A stretch of 64,000 nt of DNA from Erwinia rhapontici (GTDB lineage: Bacteria; Pseudomonadota; Gammaproteobacteria; Enterobacterales; Enterobacteriaceae), in contig NZ_VRKO01000003.1 in the NCBI RefSeq assembly GCF_012271765.1, forward strand, positions 1 through 64,000, given 5' to 3'. A program made the position numbers and the translations under genes. Under the pieces are notes generated by a model. It was not told the origin of the DNA and searched no databases. It was given only the letters and a program-made list of their open reading frames with translations. Below, piece by piece: positions 36,522 through 45,727 of this stretch (within the stretch, counting starts at the first letter, position 1; the number at the start of each line of letters is the position of its first letter).

Positions 36522-38189
36522 TCACGCCTGGCGGAAGACGCTGAGATCCTGGTGCTGCGAAAACAGATCATCCAGCTCGTTCTGATGGGTGATCGCCACC
36601 ACCGTTGTCCCCGGCAGTTCAGCGCGGACAAGCGTAAGCAGTTGACGGGCAGCCCCCTGATCGAGACTGCTGGTTGCCTCGTCCAGATACAGAGTATCAG
36701 GCCGGGCAATCAGCGCACGGGCAAACGCCAGCCGCTGGCGTTCACCGCCGGAAAATACCCGATCCCAGTTCTGCTGCTCCGCCAGCTTGTCACACCAGGC
36801 CGACAACCCGACCTTGTCCAACACATCCCTCAGGAATGCGCTATCCAGCAACGGTGGCTGCGGATAGCAGAGAATCTCCGCCAGCGTCCCCTGCCCGAGA
36901 TAGCTCTGCTGCGGCAGCAGCAAACTGCGCCCTTCCTGTGCCTGCCACTCTCCATCGTAATAAGGCCACAAGCCGTTCAGGGTACGCAACAACGTCGACT
37001 TGCCCAATCCGCTGCGACCAGAGAGCTTGCTCCAGCTACCGGGTACACACTGCAATACCACATTACGCATCAGCGGCTGCCCCTGCGGCGTAGTCAAAGA
37101 GAGATCGCGGACGTTCAGCGCTGGCCCCGTCGGTGGCGGTGCCTGCTGCGTCTGGTGCGCCTGGATTTCCGCCCGAAACTGGGAAAGACGTTGCATACTG
37201 GCCGACAACAGCGCCAGCTCATGGTACATACGAATAAACCAGCTCAGGCCACTATGTACCTGACCAAAGGCACTGCGTATTTGCATCAATCCGCCCAGCG
37301 TCACCGCTTTACTGAGAAATACAGGCAAAGCAGCAAATACCGGGACAATCAGGCTGATGCGCATATAGCCCGTGGTAAATAAACCGAGGTTACGCTTAGC
37401 ATTCATCAGTGAGCGCCAGTTCTGCACAATGGCTATAAAATTACGCGTCAGGTGGCGTTTTTCCTGCTGTTCACCACCATACTGTGCAATCTGTTCAGCA
37501 TGGTCATGCTTACGCAGCAGCGAGGCGCGGAAATCGGCTTCCGCCTTCTGTTTATGGTAGTTCAGACCGTGCAATTTTTTCCCGATCAGATGCGTCACCA
37601 GGCTGCCCACCAGCGTATAAATCAGCACCACCCATACCAGATAGCCTTTTATCACCCACTCGCGACCCAACAGCGTGAAATGCTGCACGCCGGAGAGCTG
37701 CCAGAGAATGATGACAAACGAGAACAGCTGCGCCACTACGATGAGGAAATTGACCGTAAGACTGACGGTTTTATCGACAAACAGCTCCACATCCTGCGCA
37801 ATACGCTGATCGGGATTGTCGGTATTTCCGGTGAGCGACATACGATAGAACGCCCGCTTTGCCAGCCAGCTGTCCACCAGCTCTGACGTCAGCGCAGTAC
37901 GCCAGCGAATAATCAGTAGCTCAGTAAACCAGTCCTGATAGACAAACACCCCGATATAAATCGCGATATAGACAAAGTAATCTTTGATCAGCGACCAGAG
38001 CAGGCCGCTGTAATACGCCCCCAGCGCGTCATAAAAGCTTTTCGTCCAGCTATTAAACAGCACGTTAAGCCAGACGATGGTCCCCCCCATCGCCACAATC
38101 ACGGCAATCAGCAGCCAGCCCTGCCAGCTGCGGCGGTTACCCCAGAAGGGTCGACACAGCGCCCAGAATTGTTCGGCAACCCTCTTCAT
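36522..38189 (-). CDS. SbmA/YddA-type ABC membrane protein with ATPase (FusD-like)
   Basis: 555 residues. N-terminal SbmA/BacA-like membrane domain (about 1-335, six helices) fused to an ATPase: Walker A GRSGLGKS at 391-398, signature SGGERQ at 480-485, Walker B TLYLDEATSSLD at 499-510. E. coli YddA is the close relative; in Pectobacterium the equivalent FusD is proposed to take ferredoxin fragments or released iron into the cytoplasm. Its start overlaps the protease gene by 4 bp (ATGA). Last gene of the four-gene Fus-like operon. The import direction is inferred from SbmA relatives and context. Confidence 0.85.
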   Translation of the reverse strand: MKRVAEQFWALCRPFWGNRRSWQGWLLIAVIVAMGGTIVWLNVLFNSWTKSFYDALGAYYSGLLWSLIKDYFVYIAIYIGVFVYQDWFTELLIIRWRTALTSELVDSWLAKRAFYRMSLTGNTDNPDQRIAQDVELFVDKTVSLTVNFLIVVAQLFSFVIILWQLSGVQHFTLLGREWVIKGYLVWVVLIYTLVGSLVTHLIGKKLHGLNYHKQKAEADFRASLLRKHDHAEQIAQYGGEQQEKRHLTRNFIAIVQNWRSLMNAKRNLGLFTTGYMRISLIVPVFAALPVFLSKAVTLGGLMQIRSAFGQVHSGLSWFIRMYHELALLSASMQRLSQFRAEIQAHQTQQAPPPTGPALNVRDLSLTTPQGQPLMRNVVLQCVPGSWSKLSGRSGLGKSTLLRTLNGLWPYYDGEWQAQEGRSLLLPQQSYLGQGTLAEILCYPQPPLLDSAFLRDVLDKVGLSAWCDKLAEQQNWDRVFSGGERQRLAFARALIARPDTLYLDEATSSLDQGAARQLLTLVRAELPGTTVVAITHQNELDDLFSQHQDLSVFRQA

Positions 38190-40948
38190 GGTTTACCCTG
38201 CTGCGGCAGAGAAATATGGAGCACCCGGTTATCGGCACTCAACAGGTGACCCGCGGCCTCACGCACGCCCGCCAGGGTAATGCTGTCGGCGAGCTGTGCC
38301 ACGTCGCTCAGATAACGCGGATCGTCGAAGTGGCGATAACTGAGTTCCAGGCGGCGTTGCAGCGTGGTGATATCCTGCTTACGGGCATTTTCAGCACGGA
38401 TAAAGAGGTGTTTTTGTTCATCCACCTGTTGCTGAGTAATCTGTTCTGGAAGCTGCGCAAGCACCTGTTCAGCCCGCTGCCACAACTCCTGCGCCCGCTG
38501 CGGGGAGCTGGTAAATGTCACTTCCGTTTCGATACGCTGATGCAGGTCCGACAGCTCGCTGTTCATTTGCAGGCGATAAATCCCCAGCGCATCGTCACGC
38601 AGGCTGTTTTTCAGCGCCTGATTCGCCAGATTACGCGCAATACTCACCTGCACGGCGGCCTGTGGCGACCAGCTGACGGGCGTAAAGCTCCAGGCTTTGA
38701 CCTCGGCGCGGGGTTCGATATTCACCGCCACGTGGGCATCAAAACGCCCTGTACGCGGCAACTCAGGCGCGGTGGCGTTCATCGGCGCGCGCGGAATGGA
38801 AGCCAGATAACGCTCTGCCAGTGGCAATAGCTGTTCAGATGGCATATCAGCCAGTAAATACCAGGTGACCGGGGCCGATGCCGTGATGTGCCACTGCTGC
38901 AGTAAGGTGGTGGACTCCAGTTGCTTTAACGCTTGTGCATCCGGTGCCTGCCACCCTGGCTGACCATAGCGCAACAGACGGATCTGTCGTGCACGGCTAT
39001 CCTGTACCGTTTGTCTCTGCGTTGTTTGCTGACGGGCCAGACGCATCATATTGTCTTTCATGATGCGGGTATCAATACCCGGTTCAACCTGCAGCGCATG
39101 GCTCAGCGCCAGCAGATTTTCCAGCTCACTCCGCGAACTCTGGCCGGAATACTGCAATGCTTCAGCCTGCTGAGAAACGGACAGTGACAGCGATCGCTGC
39201 TGTTTCCACGCCTGTAGCTGCTCACTCTGCCAGCCCTGCGGGCCACTTTGACCCACCAACTGTGCCGCCAGCTGCGCCTGCCACGGGTTCAGCCCCTGTG
39301 AACGGAAGCCAGCCACACTGCTGCCGGATAACCAGACCTTATCTCCTGCCAGCGGCGTACGCAGCCAGACCAGGCGATCGCCGTTGCTCAGTGTCCACTG
39401 CTCCACCTGCTGCGCGGGCCAGGTTTTCACCGCCGTACGTGCCCCCCGCGCCTTAACAGCGTTCAACACCATCACGGTCTGATCCACGCTGCGTTCTGGC
39501 GCTGCCAGTGGCGCCTTTTTCAACTGCTGCTCCTGGCGTAAAACAGCCTGAACCGTCGGCAGAGTGAAAGGCGTCAGCCCTGGGACGCTGAACTGCACCA
39601 GACGGTCCGGGAGACTTAACCAGCGCTGAAACAGTGCATTCACCTGCTGATTATCAATGCTGTCTAACAGCATCAGCGCCTGACGGCCGCGCTGCTGGCT
39701 GCCGGTATAAGGCTTGTCCTGTGCCCAGACGGTCGCAATCTGCTGCACCCAGTCGGCAAACTCGCGCTGCTCCTCTTTGCCCGCCATACGCTGAGCGACG
39801 TCGCGGATATCCTGCTTCACTGCCGCAATATCCACATCACTCAAGCCATAGCGCCGCATACGCTCCTGCTCACGCAGTAGCACCGTCAGCGCGGCGGCAT
39901 GACCATCGGGCATCACATCGGCAAACAGGCCCAGCGCCTGGGTCGTTTTACCGATATCGGATTTCCGCACCACCAGACTGCTGACCTCCACCGGCAGATC
40001 AGACTTCTGACGGCGCATCTGGCGGCTCCAGGCTGACAGCGCAATCTGGCTGGTCAGTCGCTCACGCAGCGTGGTTTGTCCGGGATTAAAACGCAGCACC
40101 AAAGACACCTGGCTGCTGCCGCTCTCGCTGTCTTGCAGACGTACCACTTTTAACTGCGGTTTCAGCGGCGGCTCATAATAATCGCGTGCCGGGACAGTGC
40201 CGGCAGGCAGTGTGGCGAAGGCCCGGTGTATTTCTGCGGCCACCTCAGCCGGTGCAAAATCACCGATAATCAACAGGCGCATATTGCCGGGGTGATACCA
40301 GCGCTGATAGAACTGCTGAAGGGTACTGGCAGGCGTTGTCCGAATCGAGGCTTCAGTGCCAATAGTTGGACGTTCCGGGTAGCGCGAACCGTGACGAATA
40401 GCCTGCACGCGCTGTTGGTTCATCCGTGTTGCCACACCCAACTTGCCGCGCCACTCTTCCAGAATGATGCGACGTTCGTCATCAAGATCGCGCTGCGTCA
40501 GGCGCGCATGGCCTACCATCTGGCTCAATGCCTGAAAGGCGCTGTTCAGATCCTTTGCACCACCCGGCGGGCTCATCATATACAGCGTGCGTTCGTAGTT
40601 GGTCATCGCATTATAGTGTTGCGCCCGCACCCAGCCTTGCCGGTGCAGCTGCGTCGCCACGCCCTGCGGGTAAGCCGCGCTGGCACGGAACACCATATGT
40701 TCCAGCATATGCGCCACGCCGGACTGATCGTCCTGCTCATCAATCGACCCCACGTCGACGCTCAGGCGCACATCCACCCGCTGTTTCTGGCCACTGAGCG
40801 GCACCAGCGTGTAACGCAGGCCGTTATCCAGAACGCCCTGAGTGATCTGAGGCAGCGGGCTGAGTGGCTCTGCCGCCCGCACGCTGCTGAAAGAAAAGAG
40901 CAGGCTGAGGAGTGCCACCAGCCCGCTGAATTGACGCGATTGCTTCAT
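38186..40948 (-). CDS. Periplasmic M16 zinc protease, FusC/PqqL type
   Basis: 920 residues with a Sec signal peptide (about 1-25, ending SSVRA). Inverse zinc motif H80-MLE-H84 with a candidate third ligand Glu158 (DDERR), and a four-repeat M16 architecture of full length. FusC cleaves imported plant-type ferredoxin in the periplasm so that its iron can be used; E. coli PqqL is the same type and is encoded beside yddA/yddB. The start at 40948 (MKQSRQFSG) has AGGAAA upstream and directly precedes the signal peptide; a longer frame begins at 40984. 88 bp downstream of the receptor gene. Confidence 0.87.
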   Translation of the reverse strand: MKQSRQFSGLVALLSLLFSFSSVRAAEPLSPLPQITQGVLDNGLRYTLVPLSGQKQRVDVRLSVDVGSIDEQDDQSGVAHMLEHMVFRASAAYPQGVATQLHRQGWVRAQHYNAMTNYERTLYMMSPPGGAKDLNSAFQALSQMVGHARLTQRDLDDERRIILEEWRGKLGVATRMNQQRVQAIRHGSRYPERPTIGTEASIRTTPASTLQQFYQRWYHPGNMRLLIIGDFAPAEVAAEIHRAFATLPAGTVPARDYYEPPLKPQLKVVRLQDSESGSSQVSLVLRFNPGQTTLRERLTSQIALSAWSRQMRRQKSDLPVEVSSLVVRKSDIGKTTQALGLFADVMPDGHAAALTVLLREQERMRRYGLSDVDIAAVKQDIRDVAQRMAGKEEQREFADWVQQIATVWAQDKPYTGSQQRGRQALMLLDSIDNQQVNALFQRWLSLPDRLVQFSVPGLTPFTLPTVQAVLRQEQQLKKAPLAAPERSVDQTVMVLNAVKARGARTAVKTWPAQQVEQWTLSNGDRLVWLRTPLAGDKVWLSGSSVAGFRSQGLNPWQAQLAAQLVGQSGPQGWQSEQLQAWKQQRSLSLSVSQQAEALQYSGQSSRSELENLLALSHALQVEPGIDTRIMKDNMMRLARQQTTQRQTVQDSRARQIRLLRYGQPGWQAPDAQALKQLESTTLLQQWHITASAPVTWYLLADMPSEQLLPLAERYLASIPRAPMNATAPELPRTGRFDAHVAVNIEPRAEVKAWSFTPVSWSPQAAVQVSIARNLANQALKNSLRDDALGIYRLQMNSELSDLHQRIETEVTFTSSPQRAQELWQRAEQVLAQLPEQITQQQVDEQKHLFIRAENARKQDITTLQRRLELSYRHFDDPRYLSDVAQLADSITLAGVREAAGHLLSADNRVLHISLPQQGKP

Positions 40949-41036
40949 TGCATTTTTCCTGTGCCGGAGTACGCAAGCACGCACTCACGGTGTGCTGACA
41001 AACAGGGCAGACCGGATGACCTGCCCTGGTGAGGAG

Positions 41037-43622
41037 TTACCAGTTGTACGCCACGCCCAGCCAGAACTGCCGCCCGGTTTTGTAGGTCACCGTTTTGCTG
41101 TTGCCTGAAGCCGTGGTTTGTGAGGTTTCAATCACGTTATCCAGCACGTTGATCACGTCCAGCGTCAGATCCACGCTCTGATCTTTGTACAGCGGCTGGG
41201 TGTAGTTAAAGCGCCAGTCGTAAGTGAAGTAATCTTTGTATTTGGTTTTCTGGTATTCAGTGGCACTCCCCTCGTAGCTACCGCAGGCGCTGTTCGCATC
41301 CGGGCAACTGACTGTCACGGTGGTGTAACCGTTATAGCCAGCGGTATAGCCAAAATTCTGATTCCAGTTCAGGCGTAGCGCCGGGAAATAGGTGTTGAGG
41401 TTAACGAAGGCGTTCCACGGCGTGTTGAAGTCCAGCGCATCCATTTCGCTTCTTTCCATCAGGCGGCCATCAAAGATCACTTTCTTTTCATCATCCTCGC
41501 CACTGCCTGAATCGTAGTAAGCCTGGGCACTGGATTTATTGTTCACATAGCTGGCGCCGAGTGACCAGCTCAGGTCGGCCCAGGCAAAGTGGGTCGGGCT
41601 GATCGGTTCCGCGGTGAGGGAGAAAGTGCTGCCCTGGGTTTTGGCGTTGTTATCCAGCACGTAGTAACGCTTGCCTTCATCATTGGTAATCGTTTTACGG
41701 CCAAACTGGTCCTGCCCGCTGCGCCCGGTCCATTTCACCGTCAGCAGCGTATCCGCCACGCGCTGGGAAACGCCGAGCGACAGCTCATCGCTGTACGGCG
41801 TTTTCAAATCGGAGATATCGTAATCAATGGATGCGGTACGCACCTCACCGTCAGTCCAGGCGGCACCGGCATTGTTACGGGTGCGGATAATATTGGAACT
41901 GATCCCCGAACGAAGTTTATAGGCCAGCAGGTTCTGCCCGTAGTAGCGGTTCGCCCCACCGAATACGCGGGTGGTACGGTCACCGAACACGTCATAGGAG
42001 GCAGCAAAGCGCGGGGCCAGCGTCAGGTTTTTCAGGAAGTCGTCATACTGCGCCCGCACACCCGGCGTCACTTCCAGGTTGCCGAAGTTCATACTGTCCT
42101 GCAGATAGACCGCATAGTTGGTGTAGTTGCCTTCCACTTCGCGGGCAGGATAGAGCGTCATGCTTTTAAAATATTGTTCACCATCAATACAATAGGGATC
42201 GCCCGACTGACAAACTGTACTGGTACTGATAGTCGCAGTGCCACGGTTCGAACCGACATCGTTAAAACGCTTATAACGTGCACTGTAGATATCGACCTGC
42301 CAACCGAGATCAACCTGATGTTGTAAGCCAGCCAGATTAAACGGATTAAGTTCATAGTCCTGTTTCAGCGTTGTGGTCCGTTTTTCCGTAGCATAGGTAC
42401 CGTAACCACCAATGATGGCATTTTGCCAACGTGTACCAGGGGACGTACTCACCCAGTCGATAGCATCAGAGACAAAATTCAGAGTCTTATCGGAATAGCG
42501 CCATGTCAGTTGATTATCAGACTCATGTTCAATCTTATTTTCTTCAAATTGGTAGCCCGCCAGACTGGTTACCTTTCCCCAGTCAGCATTATGTTCCCAT
42601 TCCATATTGGCGCGGTAGCCACCACCGGTGTTGGTATAATCTCCATTTTTCACGTCTTTTTTTAAATATTTAGACTCGTGCGGTGCATACATACCGGTCA
42701 GGCGTAACATATCGCCGTTATCGGCCAGATAGGTCCCTTTCAGTAAATAGGTTTCGGCCAGGCGTTCCTGATCGTGCCACTCGTCCAGGTAAGCATGATA
42801 ATTGGGGATCGTCGACTTCTGACGGTTATAGGCAAAAATAAATCCGGCCTTATCGCTTAATGGCTGATTGGCGCTAAAGGAGTAAAATTCTTTTTTAAAC
42901 TTCGGCTGCTGCGTCAGCTTGGTTGCCAGTTCAAAGTCCTCGACCTCGCTGGCGTCAATATGGTATCGCGTCCAGCTGTCGCGCGTGGTGCGGTAAGAAA
43001 TTTTCCCGGAGGCCTTTTCTAAATTGGGGTCTTTTAAACGTGCATCCACCACGCCGCCGGTAAAGTCACCGTATTTTGCCGACACGTTGCTGTCGAACAC
43101 TTCCAGCTGCTCCACCAGTTCGGAGTTAATCCAGAACGACTGCGTACCGCCTGCAGGCAGGTCGGTGGGGCTGTAACCGTCGGGCGTGTTGCTCAACTCA
43201 CCGCCGTTCGCACCGGGATTGATGGTGTTATTATTCGATAACCCATCAATCATAAAGTTGTTGTTATAAAACTTCTCACCGTGGAATGAAACATTCTCCG
43301 GGGCCAGTTCGCCGGGGGTATTACTGCTGTCCGTGGTATTAGAGAAGCGCACATTGGGATTGTGCTTCAGCAATTCGGTAATACTGCCGTTGGCGGTGGG
43401 AAACTGCTTAATCTGCTCTGCCGTCAGAATTTGCGTGCCCATCGACTGGCTGGTTGGCGTGGAGCGCACCAGAATCGTATCTTCTGTCTCTGTTGCGTCC
43501 TGTTCCTGCTGTGTCTCTTTTTTGCTGCTGGTTTGCTGTTGCGTCAGGCTATCGTCCTGCTGCGCCCAGGTGGCGGCAGGCAATAACGAAACGGCCATTA
43601 TCAGGCCAAGTTTTTTATTCAC
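41037..43622 (-). CDS. TonB-dependent outer-membrane receptor, FusA/YddB type
   Basis: 861 residues. Signal peptide ending ATWA (residue 20), TonB box DTILV at 48-52, plug domain (about 55-200, with FMIDGLSNNN and SAKYGDFTGGVVD) and a 22-strand barrel ending in aromatic residues YNW. FusA-like receptors bind plant-type [2Fe-2S] ferredoxin. The assignment rests on the neighbouring FusC-type protease, FusD-type transporter and TonB-like gene; sequence alone would only say TonB-dependent receptor. Its own codon usage includes a more A/T-rich middle (about 42160-42900) than its neighbours. Loops contain a pair of cysteines (CQSGDPYC). Confidence 0.85.
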   Translation of the reverse strand: MNKKLGLIMAVSLLPAATWAQQDDSLTQQQTSSKKETQQEQDATETEDTILVRSTPTSQSMGTQILTAEQIKQFPTANGSITELLKHNPNVRFSNTTDSSNTPGELAPENVSFHGEKFYNNNFMIDGLSNNNTINPGANGGELSNTPDGYSPTDLPAGGTQSFWINSELVEQLEVFDSNVSAKYGDFTGGVVDARLKDPNLEKASGKISYRTTRDSWTRYHIDASEVEDFELATKLTQQPKFKKEFYSFSANQPLSDKAGFIFAYNRQKSTIPNYHAYLDEWHDQERLAETYLLKGTYLADNGDMLRLTGMYAPHESKYLKKDVKNGDYTNTGGGYRANMEWEHNADWGKVTSLAGYQFEENKIEHESDNQLTWRYSDKTLNFVSDAIDWVSTSPGTRWQNAIIGGYGTYATEKRTTTLKQDYELNPFNLAGLQHQVDLGWQVDIYSARYKRFNDVGSNRGTATISTSTVCQSGDPYCIDGEQYFKSMTLYPAREVEGNYTNYAVYLQDSMNFGNLEVTPGVRAQYDDFLKNLTLAPRFAASYDVFGDRTTRVFGGANRYYGQNLLAYKLRSGISSNIIRTRNNAGAAWTDGEVRTASIDYDISDLKTPYSDELSLGVSQRVADTLLTVKWTGRSGQDQFGRKTITNDEGKRYYVLDNNAKTQGSTFSLTAEPISPTHFAWADLSWSLGASYVNNKSSAQAYYDSGSGEDDEKKVIFDGRLMERSEMDALDFNTPWNAFVNLNTYFPALRLNWNQNFGYTAGYNGYTTVTVSCPDANSACGSYEGSATEYQKTKYKDYFTYDWRFNYTQPLYKDQSVDLTLDVINVLDNVIETSQTTASGNSKTVTYKTGRQFWLGVAYNW

Positions 43623-43718
43623 GTCTTTCCCCAGAGATAAATAAACCCGTCATACGTCAAGCCTCCTTATAAGGGCTCGAATTATTTTGGGTATAAGATA
43701 CATAATGAAAATGGTTAT

Positions 43719-44615
43719 TTATTTTTCCAGCTCAACCTGGCCGTTTAATTTGAAAACGATGGTGACCGTTTGATCGTTCACTTCCGCCTGGGTCTGATAA
43801 CGCCAGCGGGACATATCTTTGGTTATCGCGGCAGAAAACACGCCGGTCGGTGTTTCAGACAATATGCGCACATCGGTAATCGTACCGCTGGCGGTAATAT
43901 TGAATTTCACTCTGACGCGCCCTTCCACGCCCATCGCTTTAGCACGCTGTGGGTAATTCACCCGGCGATGTAAGGCTTTAACATTCTGCGTTGCGCTGCT
44001 TCCCGCCCCCACCTGCGCACGGCCGCTGTCGCTGCTGCCGGTTCTTGCCGCGCTGACACTGCTGGCGGCCCCTGCGGTCGTATCCGTCTGCGCCGTCTTC
44101 TCGCCGGGCGTATCTGTCGCTTTCGCGATCGGAGCCTGGGCCGGTTTAACCGCCTGCGACGGGCTCTGTGGTTGGCGCTCTACCCGCCGCGCAGTTGGTA
44201 CTTCACGAACGGCGTTCTGCTGCGGCTTTTCCACTTTTCGTGGCGCACTCTCACGTTTTTTCTCATTAGTCGCAGGCAGTTTAATCACTGCGTCAGGCTG
44301 GGCTAACGCAGGCATTTTTATCGCCCGGGAAGGCAATTCCGTCTCTGTTTTTTCCTGCGGCGCAGGCTCCGTCAGCGGTTCAGCGGTCGGGGCCACGGGC
44401 AATCTGTGGCTGGCCACGCTAACCATCGTCATTGCCACCACGCCGCCTTCAGCACCAGCCATTAATAACGCAGGCACATTATCGTTACGCAAAAAACCGG
44501 CAATCAGCGCCAGATGCAGCAGTAGCGACACCACGACAAACACCGGCATACGCCAGGCATACCGCGCCGTAAAAGGGGGCATGACGTTTGCGGTAATGGA
44601 CTGTGGGTGACTCAC
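43719..44615 (-). CDS. Dedicated TonB-like protein (FusB-type)
   Basis: 298 residues. One membrane helix (about 22-40), a long Pro/Glu/Lys/Ala-rich periplasmic linker (about 65-215) and a C-terminal TonB domain with RVNYPQRAKAMGVEGRVRV and SGTITDVRILSETPTG. It would couple the proton motive force from ExbBD to the receptor encoded next; Pectobacterium FusB also contacts the ferredoxin itself. The GTG at 44613-44615 is preferred as start because AGGAG lies 9 nt upstream; the open frame continues 29 codons further but through the likely leader. First gene of the operon, 97 bp before the receptor. Confidence 0.83.
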   Translation of the reverse strand: MSHPQSITANVMPPFTARYAWRMPVFVVVSLLLHLALIAGFLRNDNVPALLMAGAEGGVVAMTMVSVASHRLPVAPTAEPLTEPAPQEKTETELPSRAIKMPALAQPDAVIKLPATNEKKRESAPRKVEKPQQNAVREVPTARRVERQPQSPSQAVKPAQAPIAKATDTPGEKTAQTDTTAGAASSVSAARTGSSDSGRAQVGAGSSATQNVKALHRRVNYPQRAKAMGVEGRVRVKFNITASGTITDVRILSETPTGVFSAAITKDMSRWRYQTQAEVNDQTVTIVFKLNGQVELEK

Positions 44616-44771
44616 TGCGCCTTTCTCCTGATCGCCTGCATCCGTCAGACAAATGACCTGGGTCAGGTGAAGCGCGGATCTGATAAACAAATCAGGCGAC
44701 ACCCGAAGCAGACCTGCCTCTGCGCTGACTCATAAGAGTGCAAGTAAGATCAATAAGTTATTAATCGTAAT

Positions 44772-44790
44772 GTTAATGATAATTATTTTA
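44772..44790 (-). promoter_or_regulatory. Fur-like box proximal to the Fus-type operon
   Basis: 15 of 19 bases match the Fur box GATAATGATAATCATTATC. It lies about 157 bp upstream of the TonB-like start, in an A/T-rich zone with candidate -35 TTGATA and -10 AATAAT on the minus strand. Implies iron repression. Confidence 0.65.
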
Positions 44791-44795
44791 CAGAT

Positions 44796-44814
44796 CATAA
44801 TGATTATCAATTAA
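44796..44814 (-). promoter_or_regulatory. Second Fur-like box
   Basis: CATAATGATTATCAATTAA, about 13 of 19 Fur consensus matches, 6 bp from the first box; adjacent boxes are common at Fur promoters. The remaining part of 44616-45035 is A/T-rich with no gene seen. Confidence 0.5.
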
Positions 44815-45002
44815 TATTTACATCTCACACGAAGTGCATGACAAAAAACACGTTAAAAACGAGAGTAACAATCACACAGGTTATTGAATAATAAAAGAAA
44901 GAAGTAATGTTTAAAGATATGTCAATTTACGTCAGCGGGGGGTGAGACAAGAGTGGCACCTTCAGTACCACTCAACGTCAGGGGACGAACAGATGATATC
45001 GT

Positions 45003-45020
45003 CCCGCCAGGGCTGGCGGG
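45003..45020 (-). terminator. Hairpin after the RcnB-like gene
   Basis: Perfect 8-bp stem CCCGCCAG/CTGGCGGG with a 2-nt loop (probably opening to 4), 16 bp past the stop. No T-run follows, so the terminator role is uncertain. Confidence 0.35.
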
Positions 45021-45035
45021 AGTCAGGGGAAACAA

Positions 45036-45470
45036 TTAGCGCTTATAATAAATCTCACCCTGTTTCGCCTGCAGGATTTTTCCTTCCGCGTTGGTGATCA
45101 ACACGTAGTTGCCGCCCATATAAGTCCAGTGGCTATCGGCTTCCGGTGCTGGCAGGTGGCGCACCTTCCACTGAACGATTTCATATTGTTTAGTGCGGTA
45201 GACTTCAGGCACCACATCACCAATAGCAAAACGCTTAAAATCAGCAAAGAAGTATTGCAGATCGTAAGGGTCGTTCGGGTTCGTTTGTGGGGCGGTAGCC
45301 GGTGGATCCTGCGACAACGAGTTCTGGCTTTCCGGGGTTTGAACGGCAGGTGCCTGTACTTCAGGGGCCGCTTCTGCACTCTGCTCACCTTCCGCCCAGG
45401 CGGCAGGGACGCTGGATAACGCCGCAGCCGAGAACAGCGCAGAACACAGTACCACTTTCAACTTACGCAT
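45036..45470 (-). CDS. RcnB-family periplasmic protein
   Basis: 144 residues with a Sec signal peptide (ending PAAWA, residue 26), then a Pro/Ala/Gln-rich linker and an RcnB-like domain (about 72-144): IGDVVPEVYRTKQYEIVQWKVRHLPAPEADSHWTYMGGNYVLI. RcnB in E. coli modulates nickel and cobalt export by RcnA; no rcnA is nearby. The linker is longer than in RcnB. It follows the DUF3999 gene in the same direction at 257 bp; that gap shows nothing I recognise. Confidence 0.75.
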   Translation of the reverse strand: MRKLKVVLCSALFSAAALSSVPAAWAEGEQSAEAAPEVQAPAVQTPESQNSLSQDPPATAPQTNPNDPYDLQYFFADFKRFAIGDVVPEVYRTKQYEIVQWKVRHLPAPEADSHWTYMGGNYVLITNAEGKILQAKQGEIYYKR

Positions 45471-45727
45471 ACTTTCTCCAAAAATTAGGCTATCTGGCAG
45501 CGATCAGCTGCGAAATCAACAAATATAAATATGGCGATAATCCATCATCAGCCGGTCCCATCAATGCCCGATAATACTTAGAGATCCCCGCAGCAAGATG
45601 GTTCCGACACAGTTACTTGCGATAATAATGTGATGTCGGTCAGACACCGCAGAAATTATTGTTAAGAAACATGACCTGACCTGTTTCCGGGCCCCGTCAT
45701 GCCGCTGCCCTGATACGCCCCGGCAGA

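Noticed and set aside
44616-44702. N-terminal extension of the TonB-like protein to the ATG at 44702
   Set aside because: The extension has no membrane or family features, and a GTG with AGGAG upstream fits better; the 29 extra codons would replace the mRNA leader.
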